Source: JAJXTN01 sp038230895 (GTDB taxonomy: Bacteria > Patescibacteriota > Saccharimonadia > Saccharimonadales > UBA4665). Taken from it: a stretch of DNA of 64,000 nucleotides. Under the pieces are notes generated by a model, which searched no databases, was not told where the DNA came from, and saw only the letters and a list, made by a program, of their open reading frames with translations. Below, piece by piece: positions 26,512 to 35,891 of this stretch. The stretch is taken from the NCBI GenBank assembly GCA_038230895.1, contig JBBRMJ010000001.1, positions 62,001-126,000 of the forward strand, read 5' to 3'. Numbering within the stretch: the first letter of the stretch is position 1; each line of letters starts with the position of its first letter. Position numbers and translations under genes: made by a program.

Positions 26512-27414
26512 CTAAAGCTTCAGTAGTAAGTATACCGCAAATACACCGACAACAAAAATAATCAAACCGGCCACAACCGTTTGAATTAAGCTCTTGATAA
26601 TCGACTTCTTGGACAGGGGGTTACGACCGACGGCGATCATGCCACTGCGCACGCCACCGTAGAGCATGATGCCAGTTACCATAGAGGTAATGAATAGCAC
26701 CACGAGGCTGAGATAGATTTTGGCGGCCGTCACTGGCTTATTGGCGATAGCGACGGCAGCTTTGGCCAGAAATGATGGGACGTAATCGGCACTTTTCTGG
26801 AGTAATGGGTTATGAGCAATCGTCAAGACGACTGGGATGCGACCTACCGCCACCGTTGTAGTACGGCCCAGCGTGCTCTTCAGGGGCACCGAACCGATAA
26901 CATTGGCATTGCCCGAGAAGATACCAGCAGCCTTACCGAGCACTTGGGTCTCTATTTCGCTGGCTTTCATGGCGACGCCGTCCAGGGCGGAAATGGTCAC
27001 GTAATCGCCGACTTTAATTGGGCCGTTCTGATTACTCACCAGCACATTATACGTACCGGAGGTGGCCACCAAGACCTGTTGCTGCTTGATGTCTTGTGGT
27101 GTCAGGACAATGGTGGCGTTATTGGCCGGTACCACCACGCCAAGCATGTCCTTGATATTGCCATATTCAAGCGGGGCGACGCTGTTCTGAGCCTTATCTT
27201 TCAGTTTGACGATCATACCAATCTGGACATTGGCATCAGCGTTATAGCTCTGTGTAACGCCACTGGAGATATCTTGGGTGGCCGGGGCAGCCGTCGTACT
27301 GGGTTTGGTGGTTGTTTTGGCGGTGGCGGCTGAAGCCGATGCAGCACTGAGTAGTATGCTCAAGGCAATGCCAAACATGAGTAGTTGTCTAATCTGTGGT
27401 GTTGGTGTGCGCAT
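26512..27414 (-). CDS. Exported beta protein with C-terminal helical hairpin, 5' of atp genes
   Basis: 300 residues. The signal peptide (to about 29) precedes beta-rich domains with NGPIKVGDYVTISALDGVAM and ASEIETQVLGKAAGIF, a pattern also found in autoproteolytic tail domains of the Peptidase_G2 type. The C-terminus forms two membrane helices joined by a polar loop GMIAVGRNPLSKKSI; that loop and hairpin recall the F0 c-subunit (R-N/Q-P loop), but no Glu/Asp is found at the ion-binding position in helix 2. It is the gene directly upstream of atpF, where atpB/atpE would be expected. Whether it is part of the enzyme is unknown. Confidence 0.65.
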   Translation of the reverse strand: MRTPTPQIRQLLMFGIALSILLSAASASAATAKTTTKPSTTAAPATQDISSGVTQSYNADANVQIGMIVKLKDKAQNSVAPLEYGNIKDMLGVVVPANNATIVLTPQDIKQQQVLVATSGTYNVLVSNQNGPIKVGDYVTISALDGVAMKASEIETQVLGKAAGIFSGNANVIGSVPLKSTLGRTTTVAVGRIPVVLTIAHNPLLQKSADYVPSFLAKAAVAIANKPVTAAKIYLSLVVLFITSMVTGIMLYGGVRSGMIAVGRNPLSKKSIIKSLIQTVVAGLIIFVVGVFAVYLLLKL

Positions 27415-27456
27415 ACGTTCTATGCCCAGTATAGCGCTTTTGCTTACCAGCGTGCA

Positions 27457-28599
27457 CTAGATGGCGAGGAGTTCGCCCAAGATCTTAACCACCTGGGTAA
27501 TCTGGCTGGTCGTGGTTGCGCGGCCCAAGGTGAAACGGAGCGAGGCCTGAGCTTCGGCATCAGACAAACCAAGCGCCTTGAGGACATGCGATGCTTCCTC
27601 ATCACTGGCGCTGCAAGCTGAACCTGCGGCGGCCATAATACCGGCTTCGTCAAGCTGGATGAGCAGCCGCTCATTATCCTGACCAGGAAATGTCAGGTGG
27701 ACATTATTTGGCAGGCGCTGCTTGCGGGCGCCGTTGATGATAACCTTCGGCAGCTGCGCGTCAATCAGAGAGAAGAACTGTTGCTGCAGGATCTGGAGCC
27801 GCTTGGTCTCGTCATGCCGCATGGCTTGAGTACTGTCAAGGGCTTGACTGAAACCAATACTCGCAGCAACGTTTTCGGTACCGCTGCGCAAGCCGCGCTC
27901 CTGACCACCGCCATCGATAAGTGGCTGTAATTGCAAACCACCCTTCACATACAACGCACCACTTTGCTTGGGGCCATAGATTTTACCACCATTCAGTGTC
28001 ATGAGATCGACACCAAGCCGAGAAACGTGGAGATCGAGATAATTGGCAGCTTGGCAGGCATCAGTATGCAGATACAGGGGTAGTTTGCCGACTCGTTGCT
28101 TACGCTTGTCGGCAATTATCCGGCTGATGTCGGCAATTGGCTGGATAGTACCGATTTCATTATTGGCGTACATGACGCTGACTAGCATGGTCTGATCGTC
28201 GATACTAGCAGCCAAGCTCTCGAGATCAATCATGCCATCAGGCTTCACTGCCACCTCGCGGCGATCATAGCGTCCAGCAGCAGCCAAGACTGATTCGTGC
28301 TCAATGCCACTGACCACGATATTGGCTTCCGGGATTTGCCGCATAACACCGTGAATTGCCAGATTGTTGGCTTCGCTGCCACCGGCGGTGAAAATAATTT
28401 CGCTGCGCCGTGCACCCAACCAATGGGCTACGGTAGCGCGAGCTGCTTCCAGGGCTTTTCGAACATCCAAAGCTGCCGAATAGGTGGCTGAGGGATTATA
28501 AAACTGCTGACTAAAGTAGGGCTGCATGGCCGCAAATACGGCGGGGTCGACCGGCGTTGCGGCCGCATGATCGAGATAGATTGCTGCTTGGTCTGTCAT
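27457..28599 (-). CDS. Cysteine desulfurase
   Basis: PLP enzyme that takes sulfur from cysteine for tRNA thiolation (MnmA at 13426-14478) and possibly Fe-S assembly. 380 residues: IYLDHAAATPVDP start, GGSEANNLAIHG, HTDACQAA, PLP lysine in LNGGKIYGPK, RSGTENV, and the catalytic cysteine in GSACSASDEEASHVL. The residue before the PLP lysine is Gly rather than the usual His. No scaffold (iscU-like) gene is adjacent. Confidence 0.93.
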   Translation of the reverse strand: MTDQAAIYLDHAAATPVDPAVFAAMQPYFSQQFYNPSATYSAALDVRKALEAARATVAHWLGARRSEIIFTAGGSEANNLAIHGVMRQIPEANIVVSGIEHESVLAAAGRYDRREVAVKPDGMIDLESLAASIDDQTMLVSVMYANNEIGTIQPIADISRIIADKRKQRVGKLPLYLHTDACQAANYLDLHVSRLGVDLMTLNGGKIYGPKQSGALYVKGGLQLQPLIDGGGQERGLRSGTENVAASIGFSQALDSTQAMRHDETKRLQILQQQFFSLIDAQLPKVIINGARKQRLPNNVHLTFPGQDNERLLIQLDEAGIMAAAGSACSASDEEASHVLKALGLSDAEAQASLRFTLGRATTTSQITQVVKILGELLAI

Positions 28600-28642
28600 C
28601 TTAGGACTAGTATACGGTTTCTGGGCAAGGCCAGTTGCTGAC

Positions 28643-29014
28643 CTAGGCGGCTTGCAAGCCTTGGTACAGCGGCGTCACTCGTTTTTCATAGAGACCAACC
28701 GCTTTGTACAGATTCACTGCTTCTTGAGGACTCAAGCGTTGATAGGTTTGATTATTCTGAATTTTCAGTACACCTGCACCTGGTCGTACTTCGTAACGAG
28801 TTGTTACAACTTGTGGTTTGCCTTGTTCATCAGTCCATTGCTCATGCCACACCCACGTGTGCTCATCGAGGCAGAAAAACTCCCGACTATGACCAGCTGG
28901 AATCGGTCCAAACAATTGACCGCCGATTTTAGCTTCTCGGCGGATGAGGTCACGGTAGTCACTGGTCTGACGCTGGGCCGTGCTGGAGCGTAATATTTTA
29001 GGCAGCAGCTGCAT
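28643..29014 (-). CDS. Hypothetical protein, 123 aa
   Basis: Start at 29014 (MQLLPKILRSS) is preferred over 29065 because AGGAG lies just upstream and the overlap with the preceding gene is then only 17 nt. It is soluble, with FFCLDEHTWVWHEQWTDEQG and VVTTRYEVRPGAGVLKIQNN, suggesting a small alpha+beta fold. Family unknown. Translationally coupled to the gene at 28998-29435. Confidence 0.65.
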   Translation of the reverse strand: MQLLPKILRSSTAQRQTSDYRDLIRREAKIGGQLFGPIPAGHSREFFCLDEHTWVWHEQWTDEQGKPQVVTTRYEVRPGAGVLKIQNNQTYQRLSPQEAVNLYKAVGLYEKRVTPLYQGLQAA

Positions 29015-29435
29015 CGCGACGCTCCTCTCCTGGTGCTTGTGCTTTGTCGGCAAGATCAATTCCAAGTGCGCTACGAGTGTTAGCCCGCGCCTCTCGCAGC
29101 ATGCGTTGTTGAGCTAAATCAACCGGTCTTAGCGTTTGAGCTGGGCTGGTGGCGATGTCTGGCACATTAGTCTGAGCGGGTACCATTTCAGCTGATTGCA
29201 AGGACAGCGGATTGTAGGTGTGGGGGCGGTCGTTCTCTAAATCATCAGCGATGACTAATTCTAGCTTGCGTAATTTATCTCGTGCCACTTCGGCAGCCAA
29301 ATCTGAGACCTCGGGATTTGTCATTATCAGCTCCAGCTGGGTGCTATATCGTAGCCTGGCAATAAGCTGACGTCGCTCGTCACTTCCTATCAGCTTCTCA
29401 CGGGACTGGCTAGATGAGCGTTGCTTATCGTTCAC
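28998..29435 (-). CDS. Hypothetical soluble helical protein
   Basis: 145 residues, polar and helix-rich (LIARLRYSTQLELIMTNPEV; DLAAEVARDKLRKLELVIAD), with no membrane segment. It overlaps the following hypothetical gene and lies directly downstream of tatD, so it is in the metG-tatD transcription unit. Family unknown. Confidence 0.6.
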   Translation of the reverse strand: MNDKQRSSSQSREKLIGSDERRQLIARLRYSTQLELIMTNPEVSDLAAEVARDKLRKLELVIADDLENDRPHTYNPLSLQSAEMVPAQTNVPDIATSPAQTLRPVDLAQQRMLREARANTRSALGIDLADKAQAPGEERRDAAAA

Positions 29436-29452
29436 GTCGAAAACTCCTTGAA

Positions 29453-30268
29453 TTAGATGCCAAAGAGGTTGCGAGCATTGCTAGTGGTCACGGCAGACAT
29501 ATGTTCGCGGTTTTCACCGCGAAGGTCGGCCACAAAATCAGCAATGTTCACCACCCGTTTTGGCTCATTGATAGTACCACGATAAGGGGTAGGTGTCAAG
29601 AAGGGGGCATCAGTTTCGAGTAGTAATTTTTGCAGCGGCACCGTCCTGTAGACTTCCAGTTGAGCTGGATCTTTAGCAAAGGTAGCGATACCGTTGACAC
29701 CAATGTACAGCCCTCGCTCGATTGCTTTCGCGAGATTGACAGCGTTGTCGGTAAAGCTGTGTAACACACCACGTAAGCCAGCATAGCTATCGAAGATTGG
29801 CCAAAAGTCGTCGAAAGCATCACGAACGTGGAATATTAGAGGCAAATCATGCTTTTTAGCGAGCTCAAGTTGGAATATAAGCACTTGGATCTGGGCTGCT
29901 TTCGGCGAGTGGTTGTAGTAGAAATCGAAGCCGCATTCGCCAATAGCCACCACTTTGGGTTGTGTTACCAAAGCCGCGAATGCTGCTAATTGCTGAGCGT
30001 TGTCTACGTAGTTCTGGGCTTCGTGGGGATGCAGCCCAATACTGGCCCAGCAGTTTTCACGATTTTTCACGAATTCCACCGCCAATTCGCTATCGCGCAA
30101 ATCACAGCCTACGCAGACTATGCCCATTACACCGTCAGCCACAGCGTTTTCGACCACGCTATCAGCGCTCAAATCCTGGGCTTTCGCCCATAATTCACGA
30201 GTTGTGCGTTCCCCCTCTTTCAGCCCGATTGATTGGATATGGCAGTGGGTATCGAACAGATCAGTCAT
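29453..30268 (-). CDS. tatD: TatD-family metal-dependent DNase
   Basis: 271 residues of a TIM-barrel hydrolase. Metal-binding motifs: DTHCHIQ at the N-terminus, GECGFDFYY, FHVRDAF, HSF, and LLETDAPFLTP. Family members are 3'-5' exonucleases acting in DNA repair or turnover. It starts 6 nt after metG, the common metG-tatD arrangement in bacteria. Length is normal. Confidence 0.93.
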   Translation of the reverse strand: MTDLFDTHCHIQSIGLKEGERTTRELWAKAQDLSADSVVENAVADGVMGIVCVGCDLRDSELAVEFVKNRENCWASIGLHPHEAQNYVDNAQQLAAFAALVTQPKVVAIGECGFDFYYNHSPKAAQIQVLIFQLELAKKHDLPLIFHVRDAFDDFWPIFDSYAGLRGVLHSFTDNAVNLAKAIERGLYIGVNGIATFAKDPAQLEVYRTVPLQKLLLETDAPFLTPTPYRGTINEPKRVVNIADFVADLRGENREHMSAVTTSNARNLFGI

Positions 30269-30274
30269 GTCCGA

Positions 30275-31729
30275 CTAGCCTTTGGCAGTGTGATCAACTT
30301 CTTGCTTGGGGAAGAGCGTGCCTTCAATCGGTCGGATGACGGCCTCACTGAAGACGGCTTGGATCCGAGCGGCGGTCGATGGCAGGAAGGGCTCCAACAA
30401 GGCAGCAATTTCCAGTAGAGCACTGACCTGGTAGGCCAAGACTTCGCGTAGGTGTTCGGCGTCACCGTCACCAACGAGGGTCCAGGGTTTTTCTTCGTCG
30501 ATGTACTGATTGAGGCCACGCACTTGCTCCCAGACTTCGTCGAGCGCCCGATCAAATTTGCAGGCCGCAAGGGCTACTTCGTATTGGGCAATATCATGCT
30601 CAGCTGGCGGAATTTCACCAACCATGCCTTTAAGATATTTCTGAATCATGGCCGCAGTACGCTGCACGGCATTCCCAAGTTCATTGGCCAGTTCGTTATT
30701 GTAGGCGGCTTCAAATGTTTCCCAGGTGAAATCACCATCGCCATAGCTCGGGATGTGGCGTAAGAAGAAGTAACGGAAGGCATCCGGGCCATATTTGTCG
30801 ATGACTTCGTCTGGTGAGACAGCATTGCCCAAGCTTTTACTCATTTTCTTAGCATCAACCGTCACATAGCCATGGACATACAACGTCTTGGGTAGAGGCA
30901 AATCAAGACCTATCAACATGGCCGGCCAAATAGCTGCATGAAAACGCAGTATTCCCTTTCCGACGACTTGAATTTGGGCAGGCCAGAAATCTTTAAAATC
31001 CTTGTGCTCAGGATAACCCAGCACAGTAATGTAATTCATCAGGGCCTCGAACCAGACGTACATCACCTGCTTCGGGTCGCCAGGTACCGGGATGCCCCAG
31101 TCAATTTTGTCTTTCGGACGGCTGATGCTGATGTCTTCCAGGCCGTCTTTCAACACCGACAGGATTTCATTACGTTTCGTTTCTGGGATCACGAGGAAGC
31201 GCTGTGACTGGACGGCATTGAGCACCGGCTCTGTGTATTTGCTCAGTTTGAAGAAGTAATTTTCCTCTTCGATTTTCTCATAAGGCCGATTGTGGTCAGG
31301 GCAAACACCTTTATTGTCCTTGACGACTTTGTCGCTAAAAAACTCTTCGTCGCCGGTACAATACCAGCCGACATATTTGTCCTTGTAAATGTCTTTTTTG
31401 AGCGCTTCCCAGATCAGTTTGGCGCGCTGTTCATGGCCTTCGTCAGTCGTTCGTATGAAACGATCATTGCTAATTTCTAATTTTTTCGCCAGTTTGCTGA
31501 ATCGAGCACTCATCTTGTCAGCCAGCTCCATTGGTTTGAGCTTGAGTTCGGCGGCTTTCTCGGCGATCTTGCCACCATGCTCGTCAGTACCAATGCTAAA
31601 AATGACATTCTCACCCAGTTGGCGAGCTCGACGTGCCAAGACATCAGCCATCAGGAATTCCATGGCATGACCGAGATGCGGTTCGCCATTTACATAGGGA
31701 ATAGATGTCGTCACATAGTAATAACTCAT
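30275..31729 (-). CDS. metG: Methionyl-tRNA synthetase
   Basis: 484 residues. The class I HIGH motif is HLGH (PHLGHAMEF), the KMSKS loop is KKMSKSLGN, and the zinc-knuckle region has CTGDEEFF and CPDH. The anticodon-binding helical domain follows; the C-terminal tRNA-binding (EMAP-like) domain found in many bacterial enzymes is missing, which is common in short MetRS forms. It forms an operon with tatD. Confidence 0.95.
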   Translation of the reverse strand: MSYYYVTTSIPYVNGEPHLGHAMEFLMADVLARRARQLGENVIFSIGTDEHGGKIAEKAAELKLKPMELADKMSARFSKLAKKLEISNDRFIRTTDEGHEQRAKLIWEALKKDIYKDKYVGWYCTGDEEFFSDKVVKDNKGVCPDHNRPYEKIEEENYFFKLSKYTEPVLNAVQSQRFLVIPETKRNEILSVLKDGLEDISISRPKDKIDWGIPVPGDPKQVMYVWFEALMNYITVLGYPEHKDFKDFWPAQIQVVGKGILRFHAAIWPAMLIGLDLPLPKTLYVHGYVTVDAKKMSKSLGNAVSPDEVIDKYGPDAFRYFFLRHIPSYGDGDFTWETFEAAYNNELANELGNAVQRTAAMIQKYLKGMVGEIPPAEHDIAQYEVALAACKFDRALDEVWEQVRGLNQYIDEEKPWTLVGDGDAEHLREVLAYQVSALLEIAALLEPFLPSTAARIQAVFSEAVIRPIEGTLFPKQEVDHTAKG

Positions 31730-31831
31730 TGTTCTAGTCTACCTGCTAATCTGTTATAAAAGAAATCTGGCAGCTATAATTTTTGGTTCAGACATAGCTA
31801 AACCAGCTATCTTGTAATCAAGAACTAGGGT

Positions 31832-32263
31832 CTATTTAACTGTCACGATGCCTTGGGTGGTCGGTTTGGTGTAATCGCTATAGCCCCAGGAACCAGTCTT
31901 AGTGAAGGTGTAGGAATAGGTCGCGTCAGGCGCAATAACCGTTTTGCCAGAATAAAAGTTGGGCAATGAGCTATGAGTGGGGTACGGATCAGCACCGATA
32001 CTATGCGGGCTAGCAGTCTGGTTATGCCAGCTTACCATAGTGCCATTGGTGACAGACAGAGTAGCCGGTACAAAGCCGTTGTCGGTGATGTTCACAACAA
32101 TAGTTGGTGTCGAATGAGGAAGTGCTGGTGGAGGCGTATCGATGCGTAAAAAAGTCCTACTCACTACGATCACAATCACCACAAACAATAAAGCTGCTAG
32201 GGCAGCCATACGGCGCGGATGTTTTATATTTTTACCCATACGTGGTGTATCTCCCTGCTCCAT
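31832..32263 (-). CDS. Cupredoxin-fold exported protein without copper ligands
   Basis: 143 residues: an N-terminal membrane helix (about 18-38), then a plastocyanin-like beta-sandwich (DNGFVPATLSVTNGTMVSWH, SPHSIG, YSYTFTKTGSWGYSDY, TTQGIVTVK). The first ligand histidine is in SPHSIG, but the C-terminal Cys-His-Met cluster expected after the GSWGY strand reads SDYTKPTTQG, so a type 1 copper site cannot form. Its ATG shares a base with the stop of the large glycoside hydrolase upstream (TAATG), so the two are coupled. Confidence 0.8.
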   Translation of the reverse strand: MEQGDTPRMGKNIKHPRRMAALAALLFVVIVIVVSRTFLRIDTPPPALPHSTPTIVVNITDNGFVPATLSVTNGTMVSWHNQTASPHSIGADPYPTHSSLPNFYSGKTVIAPDATYSYTFTKTGSWGYSDYTKPTTQGIVTVK

Positions 32264-35200
32264 TACTGATCCCTCAACGAAGTGTTCGGAATAATTTCTT
32301 TTGGTGCAGTGCCGTGGCTCCAGAGTAGCTGAGCGATTGCTGATCCACTGTCCTCATAATAGTCCATCTGAACATCATACGTGACGCCGCCAACCAGGGC
32401 GATGGTGCCGCTATTCAACGTAGCTTTGTGGTTCGTCCAATCATTGACCAGTTGCTGGCCATTCACCCACAAACGGACACCATCATCAGTGTTGGTGTAG
32501 AACGTATAGGTGTCGGTAGCCTGAGCCTTAACTTTGCCACTCCAATGGACCGAGAATTTATCTGAGTTCAGACGGGTATCTGGCGCACTCGTGCCCCAAT
32601 CGAAATTAAGCGTATCGTCAATTCGAGTCAGAGCAACTGGACCGCTCAGATCAATCGAATTGTAATAGTTAGCTGAGATACCATACGAGTTATTGACTAG
32701 CACTGTGCTCGGTATGACTGCCTGTACAATTGATGGACCACTCCATGAGAGCTGGGCGACAGCATTGCCGGTATTTTCATAGTATTCCATACGTATGTTG
32801 TACTTGACACCAGCATTCATGGTTATAGTTTGGCTATCTTGCTTACTGCTATGGTCTTGCCAATTATCAATAAGCAATTGATCATCTACCCACAAACGAA
32901 CACCATCGTCAGACTGAGTGTATAAGGTATAGGTGCCGGTGGTCGGCGCGGTAATACGTCCAGTCCAGCGAGCGCTAAAATGATCGGCGCTTATACCAGC
33001 CAGCGGCGCACTACTACCCCAGTTAAAGTTCACGCTGCTATCGTTACGAACGAGACCAGCGCCACTTAAGGTCTGATTGTTGAAGTAGGTACCCTTCAGC
33101 CCAGCAACTAAGCCGTTACTGGCTGGGGGAGTTGTGACAGCGGCTTTAGCGGCATTACTTGTATTATTACTAGCATCATAGGCCTTTACAGCATAGGTAT
33201 ATGTCACACCAGGCTGAGCGGTCGCGTCACCAAAGCTGGTGGTAGCTGATTTGCTTATCTCAGCGCCGTTTCGACTGACTTTGTAGCCCGCGACAGCGAC
33301 GTTATCGGTCGAAGCCGACCAAGCCAAATCAACCTGGTTTGATGATACGGCAACTGCCGAAACATTAGACGGCGTAGTCGGTGCGGTAGTATCGGATTGT
33401 TGTGGCGTCGTAACGGTGGCTGCTACGGACGCAGCACTAACATTCGAGGCAGCATCGAAGGCTACAATGACGTAGCTGTAGGCAGTGTTCGGCAGTACGG
33501 TATTGTCGGTGTAACCAGTGGTGGTAACGGTTGCCAACGTCACACCATTACGCTGTACGTAGTAACCGGCGACACCGACATTATCGGTACTCGGCTGCCA
33601 GGAGATATCGACCTGCGTGGCAGTATTTGCAATAGCGCTGACAGCGCTCGGCGTTGTAGGAGCGGTGGTATCGGCCGGTTTCAACGTTGTCGCCGTTAAT
33701 GCCGCACTGACTGCTGAGGTATTGCCAGCTGCGTCATATGCCGCCACGGTGTAGGCATAGGCAGTCGTTGCAGACAGCCCGGTATCAGTAATCGAAGTTG
33801 TGGCCGTGTTTTGGATCAATACACCATTACGATAGAAGTGATAGCCCGTGACAGCGACATTATCAGTAGAGGCGTTCCAAGCTACCGTAACACTGCTCGC
33901 AGTTTGGCTTGGTGATGATAGTCCCGCAGGCACACTTGGTGCGGTGGTGTCTGGTGGGGCCGGTGTCGTGACACTGGCGGTATTGGAAGCCGCGCTGGTA
34001 TTGCCAGCCGCGTCAAAGGCCTTAACGCTATAGCTATAAGCCGTCGAAGCGATGACTGAGGTGTCAGCGTAACTGCTAACGGCGTTAACTGATGTTAGGA
34101 GTATTCCTTGACGATAAATACGGTAGCCGGTCACGCCGACATTGTCGGTTGATGCCGTCCAACTTAGATTGACTTGCTGTGACCTCGTAGCGGTGGCAGT
34201 TAAGGAACCTGGAGCGGTAGGAGCGGTTGTATCAACAGGTGTCGGTGTGGTGACACTGGCGGTATTGGAAGCACTACTGATATTACTGGCTGCGTCGAGA
34301 GCTTTGACGGTGTATGTATAGCTGGTTGATGAAGCAACCGTGCTGTCAGCGTAGGTAGTGCTCGTGCCGACGGTCCCGATCAATGTACCGCTCCGATAAA
34401 TCTGGTATCCGGTGACGCCGACATTGTCAGTGGAAGCAGCCCAGCTAAGATTGACGAGAAGTGGCGTTGGCGCAACTGCGCTAAGACCTGTCGGGGCCGT
34501 GGGTGGCTGCGTATCATTTGTTGGCGGTTGTACCGGATTCACAAAGGCCGAATTTTGGGCCCAGTTCGTGTTGAAGGAGTCCTGCTCCGTCTGGTCTTTG
34601 AGGCCGTTAAAGTCGTACTGGGTGCGGCTGTCATGGGAACCGATACTATCCCAAACAGTCCAGAGTTTGATCCGTGGATAGGTATTAGCTTTTAGGGCAT
34701 TGCCGCCATCAACGTACTGTTGGTACGTCTTGCTTTGAGTTTTGGCCCACGATCCCCACTCGCCAATACCCCAAGGGTGGTTGGTGAAGTCATGGGTTGC
34801 GTCGGAATTAGTAGTTAACCAGTTATAAAAGTAATCGGTACCGCTCTTAAAGGTCTCGTTATCCGAGTAATAGTGATCCCACATAACCCAGTCGACAAGA
34901 TTATTACCGGGCCAGAGCTCTTTTTGCATGCAGGCCCACTGAGGCCCACTCATGTAGATAATGCCCCAATCGACATTGGTAACACCTTGGTTGGTGAATT
35001 GTTGGCGGACGTTGGCCCACATCGCTCGGTACTGTGCTGGTGTGCCAGTGGTACCAACGTAGGCAAAGGTTGAGGGACAACCGGCAGCTCCGCCGGAAAC
35101 ATCATTGTTCGGTTCGTGCCATAAAGCGAAAAGAATCTTCTTGGGCGCAACGGCCTTAATGCTCTTCGCCATTGCGATGATGTTGTTATTGACGGTCTGA

Positions 35201-35592
35201 TTCGAGCCATCAGCGCTCGCCCAGTCAGTAGACGGCTTGTAGTTGAGCAGCAGGTAGGTGTTTGGTCGATTGATATAGTACAGCTCATCAGGAGTCAGAG
35301 TAGCTGGAGCTTTGGAGAAGTCGTGAGCAAAGTCAACCTGGCTACCAGTACGCGTTTCATATTCTGTGATCCTGGTCTTCAATCCACCGGTTGCTACGGG
35401 ATAGCTATTTGGTGAAGTGCCCTGCCATGGGCGGCAAGGGTTAACCAGCAAGGCGTCAGGAGTGCAAGTTGTTGCGGCATGGCTTCCCTTTAATAACGCG
35501 TAGCCGCCGATACCGACAACTATAAAAACTACGAGCAATAGCAGAATCTGCTGTGGCTGTTTTGAGCTCATAGTAACTTTGGCGCTTTTCAC
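32263..35592 (-). CDS. Giant secreted glycoside hydrolase with FnIII and PA14 repeats
   Basis: 1109 residues. The signal anchor is at about 17-36. Residues about 45-350 form a TIM-barrel glycosidase, probably GH26-like, with candidate acid/base Glu in LFALWHEPNND and nucleophile Glu in WGIGEWGSW. Five or so fibronectin type III modules follow (repeated phrase ASTDNVGVTGYxIYR/xFYR), then two PA14 modules (DGVRLWVD/DGVRLWVN). The latter two families bind glycans or mediate adhesion. A polysaccharide-binding and cleaving surface enzyme is likely; the substrate is not determinable from sequence. It is translationally coupled to the cupredoxin-like gene. Confidence 0.85.
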   Translation of the reverse strand: MKSAKVTMSSKQPQQILLLLVVFIVVGIGGYALLKGSHAATTCTPDALLVNPCRPWQGTSPNSYPVATGGLKTRITEYETRTGSQVDFAHDFSKAPATLTPDELYYINRPNTYLLLNYKPSTDWASADGSNQTVNNNIIAMAKSIKAVAPKKILFALWHEPNNDVSGGAAGCPSTFAYVGTTGTPAQYRAMWANVRQQFTNQGVTNVDWGIIYMSGPQWACMQKELWPGNNLVDWVMWDHYYSDNETFKSGTDYFYNWLTTNSDATHDFTNHPWGIGEWGSWAKTQSKTYQQYVDGGNALKANTYPRIKLWTVWDSIGSHDSRTQYDFNGLKDQTEQDSFNTNWAQNSAFVNPVQPPTNDTQPPTAPTGLSAVAPTPLLVNLSWAASTDNVGVTGYQIYRSGTLIGTVGTSTTYADSTVASSTSYTYTVKALDAASNISSASNTASVTTPTPVDTTAPTAPGSLTATATRSQQVNLSWTASTDNVGVTGYRIYRQGILLTSVNAVSSYADTSVIASTAYSYSVKAFDAAGNTSAASNTASVTTPAPPDTTAPSVPAGLSSPSQTASSVTVAWNASTDNVAVTGYHFYRNGVLIQNTATTSITDTGLSATTAYAYTVAAYDAAGNTSAVSAALTATTLKPADTTAPTTPSAVSAIANTATQVDISWQPSTDNVGVAGYYVQRNGVTLATVTTTGYTDNTVLPNTAYSYVIVAFDAASNVSAASVAATVTTPQQSDTTAPTTPSNVSAVAVSSNQVDLAWSASTDNVAVAGYKVSRNGAEISKSATTSFGDATAQPGVTYTYAVKAYDASNNTSNAAKAAVTTPPASNGLVAGLKGTYFNNQTLSGAGLVRNDSSVNFNWGSSAPLAGISADHFSARWTGRITAPTTGTYTLYTQSDDGVRLWVDDQLLIDNWQDHSSKQDSQTITMNAGVKYNIRMEYYENTGNAVAQLSWSGPSIVQAVIPSTVLVNNSYGISANYYNSIDLSGPVALTRIDDTLNFDWGTSAPDTRLNSDKFSVHWSGKVKAQATDTYTFYTNTDDGVRLWVNGQQLVNDWTNHKATLNSGTIALVGGVTYDVQMDYYEDSGSAIAQLLWSHGTAPKEIIPNTSLRDQ

Positions 35593-35745
35593 AACGTGTC
35601 CCGACGTTCTGTATCAATTTTGGATTTATTTGTCGCGGCGAAACCAGCATCACGGTAATGGTTATACTTTAGCACGTGCTTACTGCTACGCAAGCTTTTT
35701 TTACAACTTTATTTCTGCAAACGTTATCTAGAACTTTAGTACATA

Positions 35746-35822
35746 TGGTGGGGCTGGAGGGACTCGAACCCCCGACTTCGGCAATGTGAATGCCGCGCTC
35801 TAGCCAGCTGAGCTACAACCCC
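35746..35822 (-). tRNA. tRNA-Val (CAC)
   Basis: 77 nt. Seven-bp acceptor GGGGTTG/CAGCCCC, a D arm with AGCTCAGCTGGCTAGAGC, an anticodon stem CGGCA/TGCCG around the loop TTCACAT giving anticodon CAC (Val codon GTG), and a T arm GGGGGTTCGAGTCCCTCC. The 3' CCA is encoded. Confidence 0.97.
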
Positions 35823-35891
35823 TCACCTCTAACTGCAACAAATTATAGCACTGGCTGTCTGAATTACAGATGATGTGCCGTCAGCTGGAAT

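Noticed and set aside
33100..34500. Regularly spaced near-repeats, suspected CRISPR or tandem repeat
   Set aside because: They are the coding repeats of FnIII modules in the giant glycoside hydrolase (spacing about 280 nt, in frame).
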